From Tolumonas lignilytica (GTDB lineage: Bacteria; Pseudomonadota; Gammaproteobacteria; Enterobacterales; Aeromonadaceae), in the NCBI RefSeq assembly GCF_000527035.1, contig NZ_AZUK01000001.1, positions 2,058,001 to 2,122,000 on the forward strand: a stretch of DNA of 64,000 nucleotides. Direction: 5' to 3'. The notes beneath the pieces are model-generated. The model ran no database searches, was not told the DNA's origin, and saw only the letters and a list, made by a program, of their open reading frames with translations. Of this stretch, positions 25,677 to 33,741 are shown in pieces (within the stretch, counting starts at the first letter, position 1; every line of letters starts with the position of its first letter). Made by a program: the position numbers and the translations under genes.

Positions 25677-26709
25677 GTTTGTTCGCGGTGCTGACATTTC
25701 GCAATTACCGCAATTAGAACACGAGGGGGTGCGTTACTTCCTCGGTGCAACAGAGATGGATTGTCTGACCCTGCTGCGCCAACAGGGGATCAATGCGGTC
25801 CGCATCAAGGTGTGGAATGATCCGGGAAACCCGGATTTTTTCCCTGCCAATCAAGGGCATCCTCTGGCCTTCAATAGTCCGGCGCAGGTGATAGCATTGG
25901 CGCGGCGTGCCGCAGCGCTGGGCTTTCGGATCATGATTGATTTCCACTACAGTGATTGGTGGGCCGATCCGCAGAAACAGTTTATGCCACACGACTGGCA
26001 AGGCTTATCGCTGGAGGATGTGGCGGAGCGATTATTTGCGTTCACGCTGGATCTCTTGCAGCGATTGCGTGATGCCGGCGTCACGGTGGACTGGGTTCAG
26101 ATTGGGAATGAAATTACGCATGGCATGCTCTGGCCGATGGCTTTCTTACCCGGCAACTGGCCGGCGTTATCCCATCTGCTGATCGCCGGTGCGGCGGCGG
26201 TCAGGGCTTATGATCCGCAATGCCAGATTGTGTTGCATCTGGATGCGGGCGGCGATCATGAACTCTATCGGCGCTGGTTTAATGAAGCGATTGCCCGCAA
26301 AGTGCCGTTTGATGTGATTGGGCTTTCCTTCTATCCATGCTGGCACGGCAGTCTGGCGTTGTTAGGTGATAATTTGAATCGTCTGGCGCAGAGCTACGGC
26401 AAATCCTTGATGGTCGTGGAAACGGCCTACCCGCGGCTGCTTGATGTGACGAAAAATCATCACTGGCTGATCCAGCATTGTGGTGCGGAACCCTTTCCTG
26501 CAACCGAAGAAGGGCAAGCCCAGTTTTTACGGGCATTGCGGCATCAAGTACAAACGGTGATGGGAGGGCTTGGTCAGGGCGTCTTTTACTGGGAACTTGC
26601 GATGATCCCATCTGCACAACAGGGGGAGCATTCCGTATGGGAAAACGTCACCCTGTTTGACCGCGATGGCCGGGCATTGTCGTCACTGGCTGCACTGGGT
26701 TCAGATTGA
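25669..26709 (+). CDS. GH53 endo-beta-1,4-galactanase without signal peptide
   Basis: A 346-residue GH53 enzyme that starts MTEFVRGADISQLPQLEHEG, directly at the catalytic domain with no signal peptide, so it should stay in the cytoplasm. Catalytic residues are present: QIGNEITHGMLWP and MVVETAYPR. It is clearly a paralogue of the gene upstream (RIKVWNDPGN, DFHYSDWWADP shared). The start is fixed by a CAGGAGG site 7 bp upstream and by the ATGACTGA overlap with the upstream stop. A role in trimming imported galacto-oligosaccharides is inferred; export by another route cannot be excluded. Confidence 0.9.
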   Translation: MTEFVRGADISQLPQLEHEGVRYFLGATEMDCLTLLRQQGINAVRIKVWNDPGNPDFFPANQGHPLAFNSPAQVIALARRAAALGFRIMIDFHYSDWWADPQKQFMPHDWQGLSLEDVAERLFAFTLDLLQRLRDAGVTVDWVQIGNEITHGMLWPMAFLPGNWPALSHLLIAGAAAVRAYDPQCQIVLHLDAGGDHELYRRWFNEAIARKVPFDVIGLSFYPCWHGSLALLGDNLNRLAQSYGKSLMVVETAYPRLLDVTKNHHWLIQHCGAEPFPATEEGQAQFLRALRHQVQTVMGGLGQGVFYWELAMIPSAQQGEHSVWENVTLFDRDGRALSSLAALGSD

Positions 26710-26718
26710 TCTTTGTTT

Positions 26719-26755
26719 AAAAGCTGGTGCGACCTGTTGCGCACCGGCTTTTTAT
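26719..26755. terminator. Bidirectional terminator between convergent GH53 genes
   Basis: An 11-bp stem AAGCTGGTGCG / CGCACCGGCTT (one G-T pair) with an 8-base loop, followed by TTTAT and preceded by TTTAA, lying between stop codons of convergent genes. Confidence 0.85.
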
Positions 26756-26764
26756 CTCAGCCGA

Positions 26765-27772
26765 TCAGTAATTCAGCAGGAAGGCATCCATTGCCGAGGT
26801 GGGTTTACCGCTGTTATCCATCAGCCCGAGCGAATAGCCCTGCCAGTTGTTATAACTTTCCGGTTCCCAGTAAAAGACGCCCAGCCCTTTGCCGTTGGGA
26901 ATGGCCGCCATTTTCTTCAGCATATCCGCAATGGTGTCATAGCTGTTTTTCGGGTCATCCCACGGCATGCCGACTTCGACCACCATGACTTCTTTGTTGT
27001 AACGGCTGGCCATGTCAGCCAGATTGTCATAGCACTGATTATCCATTGTGAACCAGTCACCATTGCCAGTCTGTGTCGGATAAATCGAAGCACCGACCAC
27101 ATCCCACTTGGCGCCATTGCTCTGCAGACCATCAAACATCCAGCGATAGAGGCTGTTGTTTTCGCAGTTGGCCAGATGCACGATCACCTTGGTGGAACTA
27201 TTCACGGCTTTGACCGCGTCGTAGCCGCTGTTGATCAACCAGGCAAAGTTTTTCATGTTGACGGAGGCTTTGCCGTCACTCCACAGCATCCCGTTATTGG
27301 TTTCATTGCCGACCTGCACCCATTTCGGCGTGATCCCGGCATTTTTCAATGTGACTAGGGAGTTGTAGGTATGCCAATAGACATTCGACATCAGTTGGTC
27401 AAAGGTATAGCTCGACCAGGCGGCCGGTTTGGTCTGATTGGCCGGATCTGCCCAGGTATCGCTGTAGTGGAAGTCGATCAGAATGTCGAAGCCGGCGGCT
27501 TTGGCGCGTTTGGCCTTGGCAACGACATCGGTAATGTTATTCCAGCCGGAACTGGGGTTCACCCAGACCCGCAGACGAATGGCGTTCATTCCGTGTGCTT
27601 TGAGGATGGGGAAAAGATCCTGCTGGGTGCCGCTGCTGTTATAAAATTTGTAGCCGGATTTTTCCATTTGCGTCAGCCAGCTCACATCAGCCCCTTTGAC
27701 CATGGCCTGGCCTGCGGTGTGATAGAGCAGGGTCATGCTCAGCATTACGGCGCTCAACGTTTTTAATTTCAT
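26765..27772 (-). CDS. GH53 endo-beta-1,4-galactanase, divergent subtype, exported
   Basis: A 335-residue GH53 enzyme with a signal peptide (MKLKTLSAVMLSMTLLYHTAGQA, residues 1-23). Catalytic Glu residues lie in QVGNETNNGMLW and MVVEVGMPW. It differs from the other three galactanases in this window: it has the compact KGADVSWLTQMEKSGYKF start and IRLRVWVNPSSGW motif seen in short fungal-type and calcium-free GH53 enzymes. It thus seems acquired or diverged separately. A CAGGAGTG site precedes the ATG at 27772. It follows, on the same strand, a small secreted protein gene and may be cotranscribed with it. Confidence 0.9.
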   Translation of the reverse strand: MKLKTLSAVMLSMTLLYHTAGQAMVKGADVSWLTQMEKSGYKFYNSSGTQQDLFPILKAHGMNAIRLRVWVNPSSGWNNITDVVAKAKRAKAAGFDILIDFHYSDTWADPANQTKPAAWSSYTFDQLMSNVYWHTYNSLVTLKNAGITPKWVQVGNETNNGMLWSDGKASVNMKNFAWLINSGYDAVKAVNSSTKVIVHLANCENNSLYRWMFDGLQSNGAKWDVVGASIYPTQTGNGDWFTMDNQCYDNLADMASRYNKEVMVVEVGMPWDDPKNSYDTIADMLKKMAAIPNGKGLGVFYWEPESYNNWQGYSLGLMDNSGKPTSAMDAFLLNY

Positions 27773-27875
27773 CGGTAACACTCCTGTGGTGATTTTGCTC
27801 CGAGCTTCCGAATACACATGCCAGGCGTATCTACACTGCATCAATCGACTGAATGACAGAGGCTGGGGGAATTAA

Positions 27876-27903
27876 GGAGATAAAGAGAAAACCCTTTATC
27901 TCC
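27876..27903. other. Intercistronic 10-bp stem-loop
   Basis: GGAGATAAAG and CTTTATCTCC are perfect inverted repeats around an 8-base loop between the small secreted protein gene and the GH53 gene downstream of it on the minus strand. The tail lacks a U-run, so partial termination or mRNA protection is more likely. Confidence 0.5.
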
Positions 27904-27910
27904 GGGGGGA

Positions 27911-28330
27911 TCAGTTCGCTTTTTTCACGGTGACTAGCACCTTTTTCGCATCACGGCGGTCAAGATAGAAGGCATAAACACCATCGGCTGCCGGAGTAAA
28001 TTTCATATCGCCCCATTGATAACCGGCTCTGGCAACGACAGGTTTATCCAGTTCAACCTTGCTGGTGGGGTCAAACTGGCCAAAGGTGGTGTCGCTTTTC
28101 CATTTTTCATCGGCGAATTTGAATTTATAGGCGCCGTGACTGGCTTGCAGCGTGGCTTTGGCGACTAACACGCCGGCTTCGGCCTGTGCGGCCAGATTGT
28201 CTTTCGGTGCGGTCCAGTTGTTCATTTCACCGCGCAGGAAGATCGGACGAGTGGCCGCTGAATCTTCATCGGCCCAGGCGGAGGAGAGGCTGAGCAGAAG
28301 GCCAGCTACGAGCGCTAATTTCTTGATCAT
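27911..28330 (-). CDS. Small secreted protein with carbohydrate-binding-like beta fold
   Basis: A 139-residue protein with a signal peptide (MIKKLALVAGLLLSLSSAWA, residues 1-20). The mature part contains IFLRGEMNNWTA, GAYKFKFADEKWKSD and GVYAFYLDRRD, a pattern seen in CBM48/starch-binding-like beta-sandwich modules that precede many glycosidases (RGxMNxW ... YxFKxxD). It has no catalytic motif. Its place between a chemoreceptor gene and a galactanase gene suggests a sugar- or polysaccharide-binding helper. The exact family was not recognised. Confidence 0.65.
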   Translation of the reverse strand: MIKKLALVAGLLLSLSSAWADEDSAATRPIFLRGEMNNWTAPKDNLAAQAEAGVLVAKATLQASHGAYKFKFADEKWKSDTTFGQFDPTSKVELDKPVVARAGYQWGDMKFTPAADGVYAFYLDRRDAKKVLVTVKKAN

Positions 28331-28382
28331 GATGTGTAATTTCCTTTCATTGAGATTAAACAGGAGAACCTGCATAACCAGG

Positions 28383-28420
28383 CTCGATGAGTTTCTTCGG
28401 TGCTGAAGGAACTCATCGAG
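28383..28420. other. 16-bp inverted repeat between the chemoreceptor and the small secreted protein genes
   Basis: CTCGATGAGTTTCTTC (28383-28398) pairs with GAAGGAACTCATCGAG (28405-28420) with one wobble and a 6-base loop GGTGCT. It lies 37 bp after the chemoreceptor stop on the minus strand. No U-run follows on either strand, so it may be an mRNA 3'-end stabiliser or processing site. Confidence 0.65.
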
Positions 28421-28457
28421 ACGGGTTGGACGGGCGTGTTACGGCCCGCCGTGAAAA

Positions 28458-30479
28458 TTAAAGACTGAACAGGCTAATCAGATTTTGTTGTTCGACAGAA
28501 AGTTGCTGTAATTGATTGCTGGTCGAAGCTACCTTGTTGATTTCATCTTTGTTTTTGTCGGCAATGCCGTTGATGTTGGTGAGATTCCGGGCGATTTCCG
28601 CACTGGTGGATTGTTGCTGTTCGGCGGCGGCTGCGATCTGGCTGCTCATGTCAGCAATATTCTGTAAGGCATCGGAAATGTCGTTGATTGTCCGCTTGGT
28701 CTGTTCGCTGTCGCTGGTGCAGATCGTCATCGCTTCACCACTGGCGCGGATCACACTGACCGCCTGAGAGACACTGTGTTGCAGTGCGCTGATCATGGAC
28801 TGAATTTCCGTGGTGGAATCGGAGGTCCTACGCGCCAGATTGCGAACCTCATCGGCGACGACCGCAAAACCACGCCCCTGATCGCCGGCACGTGCGGCCT
28901 CGATGGCCGCATTCAGGGCCAGCAGATTGGTTTGTTCGGCGATTTGGCTGATGACATCCAAAATGCCGCCAATATTGACACTCAGACCGTGCACCTCTTC
29001 GATCACGTGTTGCGACGACTCGAGTTGAGAGGCTAACTGATTGATGCGCTGGATGTTGCTCTCACTGATATCACGGCCCTGGTTGGCTTTAATGGTGACA
29101 TCGACTACCGATGCCATGGAATGATTGGCTGCCTTGGCGACATCGCCGACGGTATGTTCCATTTCGACCATCGCGGTGGCGACGCTGGCAGTTTCGGTGC
29201 GCTGTTGTTCAAGCTGCTGGTGGGTCAGCTCCAGGGTGTCCAGGTTTCTGTTTGCCACGGCACTTAATTCATTGGCGGTTTTCACGACCTGTCCGAGCAT
29301 GTTGCGCATCTGTGCCGCCAGTTTGTTGATCCCCTGTGAGAGCTGGCCGAATTCGTCTTGTTTGTCATAGGCGATATAGTGTGTCATGTCGCCCTGACCC
29401 AGTGCGTGCAGCACCGCCTGGATTTGACGCATCGGCTGCCGGATGGATGAAATCACGCGCCATAACACGAAACTGGCCAGAATCAGTGAGATCAGCAGAC
29501 CGACAAACAGCACCGACTTCAGGTTGCCCAACACGTGTTGCGTCGTGCTGACATTCGATTGCAACTGCTGGTCGCTGAGTTTGTCCATGGTGCTGAGTTC
29601 GGCTAAGACGGCATCAATGATCCGTGTCGACTGCTCACTCTGGTTGCGGATTTGAGTGCTTTCCTCTGTTAAGTGCAGATGCTGGGCCAGCAAACCATCA
29701 TCCGCCGCCGTTTCTTTTAATAGCTGATCCAGATTTTTTCCCAGCGCGGCTTCAAAATCGATCGCCCCGCCAAAAGCACTTTCTTGTTTGAGCAGTGCGG
29801 CGGCCAACTCCTTGCGTTGTGCCTGGATTTTACTCACCAGTTTCTGGTTGTTGGTCAAGCGTGTTTCAATGGCATCAGACTCGTGCTGATTGAGTGCTTC
29901 CTGTGTGGCACTGACGATGGTCTCTAAGTTATTGGAGAGATTGTGACTGAGGCCGACGATGTCACTGGCGCCCAGTGAGGCGACCATGATGGCGAGATCA
30001 CTGATAAAGCGCTGGCTGTTTGCCTGTAGTCCGGTGTTTTGGCGCAAAATCTGCTGGTTTTGCAGGTTACGGGTATAGCTGTTGACCAGTTGGGTCGTGA
30101 GTTCCCAGTAGACTTTCTGTTGTTCAGCCAAATCTGCAATTTTCTTTTGCATGTCAGTATGGTCTGCGGTTTTTTGCTGCAGGCGTTTCAAATCGTTTTC
30201 AAAGGTGGTTTGCCATACCGTCAACTGGGCCTGTTCCCGCTTGATGCTCTGGATATCCTGCTGATTGAGCAGATTCCGCAAGGCTTTATCCTGAGAAAAC
30301 AGATCTCGGGTCACAAAACGACTTTGCACCAGGGTGGGAACGATCTGGTTGGCAATGGTATCGACTTGCGTCGCCAGTTGTTGGCCTGAACGTAACGCCA
30401 TCAGTACCGCCAGGATCAGGAGCAGGATGATGAAGCCAAACCCCAGGGCAATACGCTGAATAATGGAGATACTTTTCAT
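28458..30479 (-). CDS. Methyl-accepting chemotaxis protein
   Basis: A 673-residue chemoreceptor: membrane segment at residues 8-28, a roughly 295-residue all-helical periplasmic sensor (large helical-bimodular-like size, no recognisable Cache or PAS motif), second membrane segment near 328-350 ([17 protein letters not shown]), HAMP, and a signalling domain with the conserved hairpin [25 protein letters not shown] split across residues near 540. There is no CheR-docking pentapeptide at the end. Its place between the galactan transporter ATPase and galactanase genes suggests sensing of galactan products, either directly or through a periplasmic binding protein. An AAAGGA site precedes the start. 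Confidence 0.9.
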   Translation of the reverse strand: MKSISIIQRIALGFGFIILLLILAVLMALRSGQQLATQVDTIANQIVPTLVQSRFVTRDLFSQDKALRNLLNQQDIQSIKREQAQLTVWQTTFENDLKRLQQKTADHTDMQKKIADLAEQQKVYWELTTQLVNSYTRNLQNQQILRQNTGLQANSQRFISDLAIMVASLGASDIVGLSHNLSNNLETIVSATQEALNQHESDAIETRLTNNQKLVSKIQAQRKELAAALLKQESAFGGAIDFEAALGKNLDQLLKETAADDGLLAQHLHLTEESTQIRNQSEQSTRIIDAVLAELSTMDKLSDQQLQSNVSTTQHVLGNLKSVLFVGLLISLILASFVLWRVISSIRQPMRQIQAVLHALGQGDMTHYIAYDKQDEFGQLSQGINKLAAQMRNMLGQVVKTANELSAVANRNLDTLELTHQQLEQQRTETASVATAMVEMEHTVGDVAKAANHSMASVVDVTIKANQGRDISESNIQRINQLASQLESSQHVIEEVHGLSVNIGGILDVISQIAEQTNLLALNAAIEAARAGDQGRGFAVVADEVRNLARRTSDSTTEIQSMISALQHSVSQAVSVIRASGEAMTICTSDSEQTKRTINDISDALQNIADMSSQIAAAAEQQQSTSAEIARNLTNINGIADKNKDEINKVASTSNQLQQLSVEQQNLISLFSL

Positions 30480-30581
30480 ATTTATATCCTTTGATACCGA
30501 TTACATATGACGTGTGGTGTGTGATACACCGTTACTGCAATATGACGTCGTCTGAAGGGTTAGTGAGTTGTCATTCACTGT

Positions 30582-30612
30582 TTTGTGTAACTTACATCAT
30601 ATTTGTGTAACT
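30582..30612 (+). repeat. Two direct copies of TTTGTGTAACT upstream of the chemoreceptor gene
   Basis: The 11-mer occurs at 30582-30592 and 30602-30612, exactly 20 bp apart (about two helical turns). The first copy extends into TGTAA-C-TTACA. The core TTTGTGTAAC recurs at 21810, 32332 and 54553, all between genes. Confidence 0.6.
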
Positions 30613-30674
30613 AATTAGCACGGAATCGATAGCTTGCGATCTATCTCTCATTCTGTCGTGATTTCATAAAACGC

Positions 30675-30703
30675 AGAAAAAAGAAGGCCCCGCAAAGCGA
30701 GGC
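30675..30703 (-). terminator. Terminator of the ATPase gene (minus strand)
   Basis: Read on the minus strand, GCCTCGC-TTT-GCGGGGC (one mismatch) is followed by CTTCTTTTTTC, 54 bp after the ATPase stop codon. Confidence 0.75.
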
Positions 30704-30756
30704 AAAAGGGGTGAAACGTGGAAAGATGAAGAAAAACGGATGTCAAAAACAAGCGG

Positions 30757-31839
30757 TTATTTACTGATACGGATCCCGTCGTCATTAAAAACCAAGCAAT
30801 TTTCAGGCGAGAAGAACACTTCAATCTGCTGATACGGTTTGAAGTCGTTATCACCCGGCAGCAGCATCTTGAAGTTGTCGATGCCACAACTTTGTCCAAA
30901 CAGATATGTGCTGTTGCCCAGACGTTCGACCACTTCGCAGTTGAAAACTAAGGCGTGCGAATTGCCCTGTGGCGTGATGTGTTCAGGACGCAAACCCAGC
31001 GTTACACTGCTGCCGGGCTCCAGTTTTTGTGTACAGATGGGCAGTACCAATTGTTTTTGGTCAGCAATGAGCACGCTGAGCTGTGCCGGGCTCCATGAAA
31101 TCACCTTGGCGGGTAAAAAGTTCATCTTTGGAGAACCGATAAAGCCTGCGACAAAGAGATTGACTGGCTTGTAGTAGAGTTCCATCGGTGAACCCACCTG
31201 CTCAACCTTGCCGTAATTCATGACCACGATTTTGTCTGCCAGTGTCATGGCTTCCACCTGATCGTGTGTCACATAGATCATGGTGGTTTTCAGTTCCTGA
31301 TGCAGTTTGGCGATGTGTAAGCGCATTTCTACGCGCAATTCGGCGTCGAGATTCGACAGCGGTTCATCAAATAAGAACACCTTGGGATTGCGCACAATGG
31401 CACGGCCAATTGCCACACGCTGCCGTTGACCACCGGAGAGTTGTTTTGGTTTACGATCAAGGAGATGCGAGAGTTGCAAGGTCTTGGCGACGATATTGAC
31501 CTGATGCGCCCGGTCTTCTTTTGATACGCCGTTGACTTTAAGTCCGTAGCCGATGTTTTCCGCAACCGTCATGTGTGGGTACAGCGCATAAGACTGAAAC
31601 ACCATGGCAACCCCGCGATGTGCCGGCGCCACATCATTTACCACGGTGTTACCAATGGAAACTTCACCGTCGGAGATCTCTTCTAATCCTGCAATCATGC
31701 GCAGCAGGGTGGATTTACCACAACCAGAAGGGCCGACGAATACCGCAAATTCACCATCTTCGATGTTCAGGTTTACATTCCGCAGGGTTTCAGTTTTGCC
31801 GAAACGCTTGATCACATTATTGAGTCTGATACTCGCCAT
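30757..31839 (-). CDS. MalK/UgpC/MsmX-type ABC transporter ATPase
   Basis: A 360-residue ATPase with Walker A GPSGCGKST at about 36-44, Q-loop FQSYALYPHM, signature LSGGQRQRVAIGRA, Walker B VFLFDEPLSNLD and switch His in YVTHDQVEAM, followed by a C-terminal TOBE regulatory region (residues 235-360). It belongs to the sugar importer class. It is divergent from the binding protein and permease genes across a 583-bp control region and must energise them (GanC in Dickeya nomenclature). A GalR-type operator and a CRP site lie at positions expected for its promoter. Confidence 0.92.
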   Translation of the reverse strand: MASIRLNNVIKRFGKTETLRNVNLNIEDGEFAVFVGPSGCGKSTLLRMIAGLEEISDGEVSIGNTVVNDVAPAHRGVAMVFQSYALYPHMTVAENIGYGLKVNGVSKEDRAHQVNIVAKTLQLSHLLDRKPKQLSGGQRQRVAIGRAIVRNPKVFLFDEPLSNLDAELRVEMRLHIAKLHQELKTTMIYVTHDQVEAMTLADKIVVMNYGKVEQVGSPMELYYKPVNLFVAGFIGSPKMNFLPAKVISWSPAQLSVLIADQKQLVLPICTQKLEPGSSVTLGLRPEHITPQGNSHALVFNCEVVERLGNSTYLFGQSCGIDNFKMLLPGDNDFKPYQQIEVFFSPENCLVFNDDGIRISK

Positions 31840-31981
31840 TTAATAACTCCTTGATAATTAAATTAATGTATTGCAGCTCATACCATGAATACCCATCTGG
31901 ATCATTCATTTGAAACCCATTCGGGGTTGTAAGCTATGACAAGATGCAAGAATGTTTGCGCAATTTTTCTGCTTGAGATGG

Positions 31982-32043
31982 AATATAGCAGTGCAGTGTA
32001 AGCGCTTGCACTAACTGCTGTGACTTTTGTGCATAAGATCACA
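31982..32043 (-). promoter_or_regulatory. GalR operator plus CRP site at the ATPase promoter
   Basis: The 583-bp divergent gap (31840-32422) holds a GalR-type operator GTGTAAGCGCTTGCAC at 31996-32011 (one mismatch to consensus) and a CRP-type site TGTGC-ATAAGA-TCACA at 32028-32043. A minus-strand TATATT box at 31982-31987 predicts a start near 31974, putting the CRP site at about -61.5 (class I) and the operator near -29, over the -35 region. This supports CRP activation and GalR repression of the ATPase gene. Confidence 0.6.
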
Positions 32044-32098
32044 GGCTTTGCATGAATTACTGGCGAATAAGCCATTCAACCCGTAACTTTAGTGCGTA

Positions 32099-32422
32099 TA
32101 GTGTAATCGTTACCCTGAAGTTTCAGAAGTGAAGCACTACCGACAGTTTTAGGGTTGTAAGAGTTTTACACTGCGGTCGCTCTGATTGTTTTTTGAATAA
32201 ATCATATATCAATCAGTTTGTTATGCTCTGTAGTCTGTTTTCGTTGTTGTTGATGTCACGCGATATCAAGTTGATAGAACAGAGGTCAGAATGTTGTTTA
32301 AAGAGCACTATCGGCTAATTACATAGTGATATTTGTGTAACGAGTGACTGATTGTGCATAAATACAATCACGAAATCACAACCACAACATGGTTTGCGAA
32401 TTAAAGGAATCAAGGAGCAACG
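32099..32422 (+). promoter_or_regulatory. Leader region of the binding-protein operon
   Basis: This part of the divergent gap has GTGTAATCGTTACCC at 32101-32115 and TGTAA-N5-TTACA at 32156-32170, both imperfect GalR-like sites, and one copy of TTTGTGTAAC at 32332-32341. No confident -10/-35 pair or riboswitch was identified. It ends with an AAGGAGCAACG ribosome-binding site before 32423. Confidence 0.35.
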
Positions 32423-33655
32423 ATGAAAATTAAAACATTATCAGCAGTTGTCATGTTATCACTGGGTGTTGCCGGTGTGTTCTGTAAAGCAGCAATGGCG
32501 GCCGATGGCAACTTATTGGTGTGGGAAGATATTAAGAAATCCAACGGGATCACCGATGCCATCAAGGCGTTTGAAGCCAAATATAATGTCAAAGTCAAAG
32601 TGCTGGAAACTCCTTATGCACAGCAGATTGAAAAACTGCGTCTGGATGGCCCAGCAGGCATTGGCCCGGATGTCATCGTGTTACCGCATGATCAGGTTGG
32701 CACCGCGGTTGTACAAGGTCTGATTTCCGAACTCAAGGTTGATAAAAACTACATGAGTTCATTCACTAAGCCTGCGGTCGATGCTCAAACCTATAACGGC
32801 AAGTTATACGGGATCCCGAAAGCGGTAGAAACCATCGTGATGGTTTATAACAAGGAGCTGATGCCGAAAGCGCCGGAAACACTGGACGAGCTCTACAACT
32901 TCTCCAAAACACAGCGTGCCGCGAATAAATACGGTCTGCTGGCCAAATTTGATGAAATTTATTACGCCTACGGGGTTGTGGCTGGCATGGGGGGTTACAT
33001 CTTCGGCCAGAACAGCAATGGTTCCCTCAATGTAAAAGATGTGGGGTTAGCAAACCAGGGCGCGATCGATGCGGTTAAATACATCAAGAAATTCTACGCC
33101 GATGGCCTGTTCCCAGCCGGGATCGTGGGTGACACCGGGGCGAATGCCATCGATTCACTGTTTACCGAGAAAAAAGCTGCTGCGGTGATCACCGGCCCCT
33201 GGGCCTTCCAGCCTTACAAAGATGCCGGCGTGAATTATGGCGTCGCACCATTGCCATTGCTGCCGAATGGGGAACACATGCGTTCTTTCCTCGGCGTGAA
33301 AGGCTATAGCGTGTCTTCTTACTCCAAAGAGAAAGATCTGGCGCAGAAATTCATCGAATTCATCAACCAGCCGGAATACGCCAAAGTTCGCTTTGAGAAA
33401 ACCGGTGAAATCCCGCCTGTGAAAGCTCTGATCGATGATCCGTTGATCAAAAACGATGAGAAATCTCGTGCTGTGGCAATCCAGGCCTCTTATGCCGTAC
33501 CAATGCCAAGCGTACCTGAAATGCAGGAAGTCTGGTCTCCAGCTAACAGTGCGCTGCAGTTGAGCGTAACCGGCAAGCAGGATGTGAAAGCGGCACTGGA
33601 AGGTGCAGTCAAAAATATAAACATGCAGATCGAAGCTAACCACGCCAATCAGTAA
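32423..33655 (+). CDS. Periplasmic galacto-oligosaccharide-binding protein (MalE family)
   Basis: A 410-residue extracellular solute-binding protein of the maltose/cyclodextrin-binding class, with a signal peptide ending AMA at residue 26, then ADGNLLVWEDIKKSNG. Typical motifs are GPDVIVLPHDQVG, YGIPKAVETIVMVYNKEL and AAVITGPWAF. It is followed by two MalF/MalG-type permeases, an exported galactanase and a GH42 beta-galactosidase, so beta-1,4-galacto-oligosaccharides are the probable ligand (GanE of Dickeya, GanS of Bacillus). A strong AAGGAG site precedes the start. Confidence 0.9.
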   Translation: MKIKTLSAVVMLSLGVAGVFCKAAMAADGNLLVWEDIKKSNGITDAIKAFEAKYNVKVKVLETPYAQQIEKLRLDGPAGIGPDVIVLPHDQVGTAVVQGLISELKVDKNYMSSFTKPAVDAQTYNGKLYGIPKAVETIVMVYNKELMPKAPETLDELYNFSKTQRAANKYGLLAKFDEIYYAYGVVAGMGGYIFGQNSNGSLNVKDVGLANQGAIDAVKYIKKFYADGLFPAGIVGDTGANAIDSLFTEKKAAAVITGPWAFQPYKDAGVNYGVAPLPLLPNGEHMRSFLGVKGYSVSSYSKEKDLAQKFIEFINQPEYAKVRFEKTGEIPPVKALIDDPLIKNDEKSRAVAIQASYAVPMPSVPEMQEVWSPANSALQLSVTGKQDVKAALEGAVKNINMQIEANHANQ

Positions 33656-33685
33656 TGCATCGTTGTTACCAGTAGTCGTGGCTAA

Positions 33686-33719
33686 AACATGGGTAGCAGG
33701 TGGTTTTGTTACCCATGTT
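33686..33719 (+). other. Intercistronic 12-bp hairpin between binding protein and permease genes
   Basis: AACATGGGTAGC (33686-33697) pairs with GTTACCCATGTT (33708-33719), one wobble, loop of 10. Such hairpins after the binding-protein gene usually protect the upstream mRNA, giving binding protein in excess over permeases. Confidence 0.75.
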
Positions 33720-33741
33720 CTTTATGGATAGGAGGTTAATT

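Noticed and set aside
26657-27358. 233-codon plus-strand frame across the end of one GH53 gene and antisense to the next
   Set aside because: It runs through a strong bidirectional terminator and is antisense to a GH53 gene with intact catalytic motifs.
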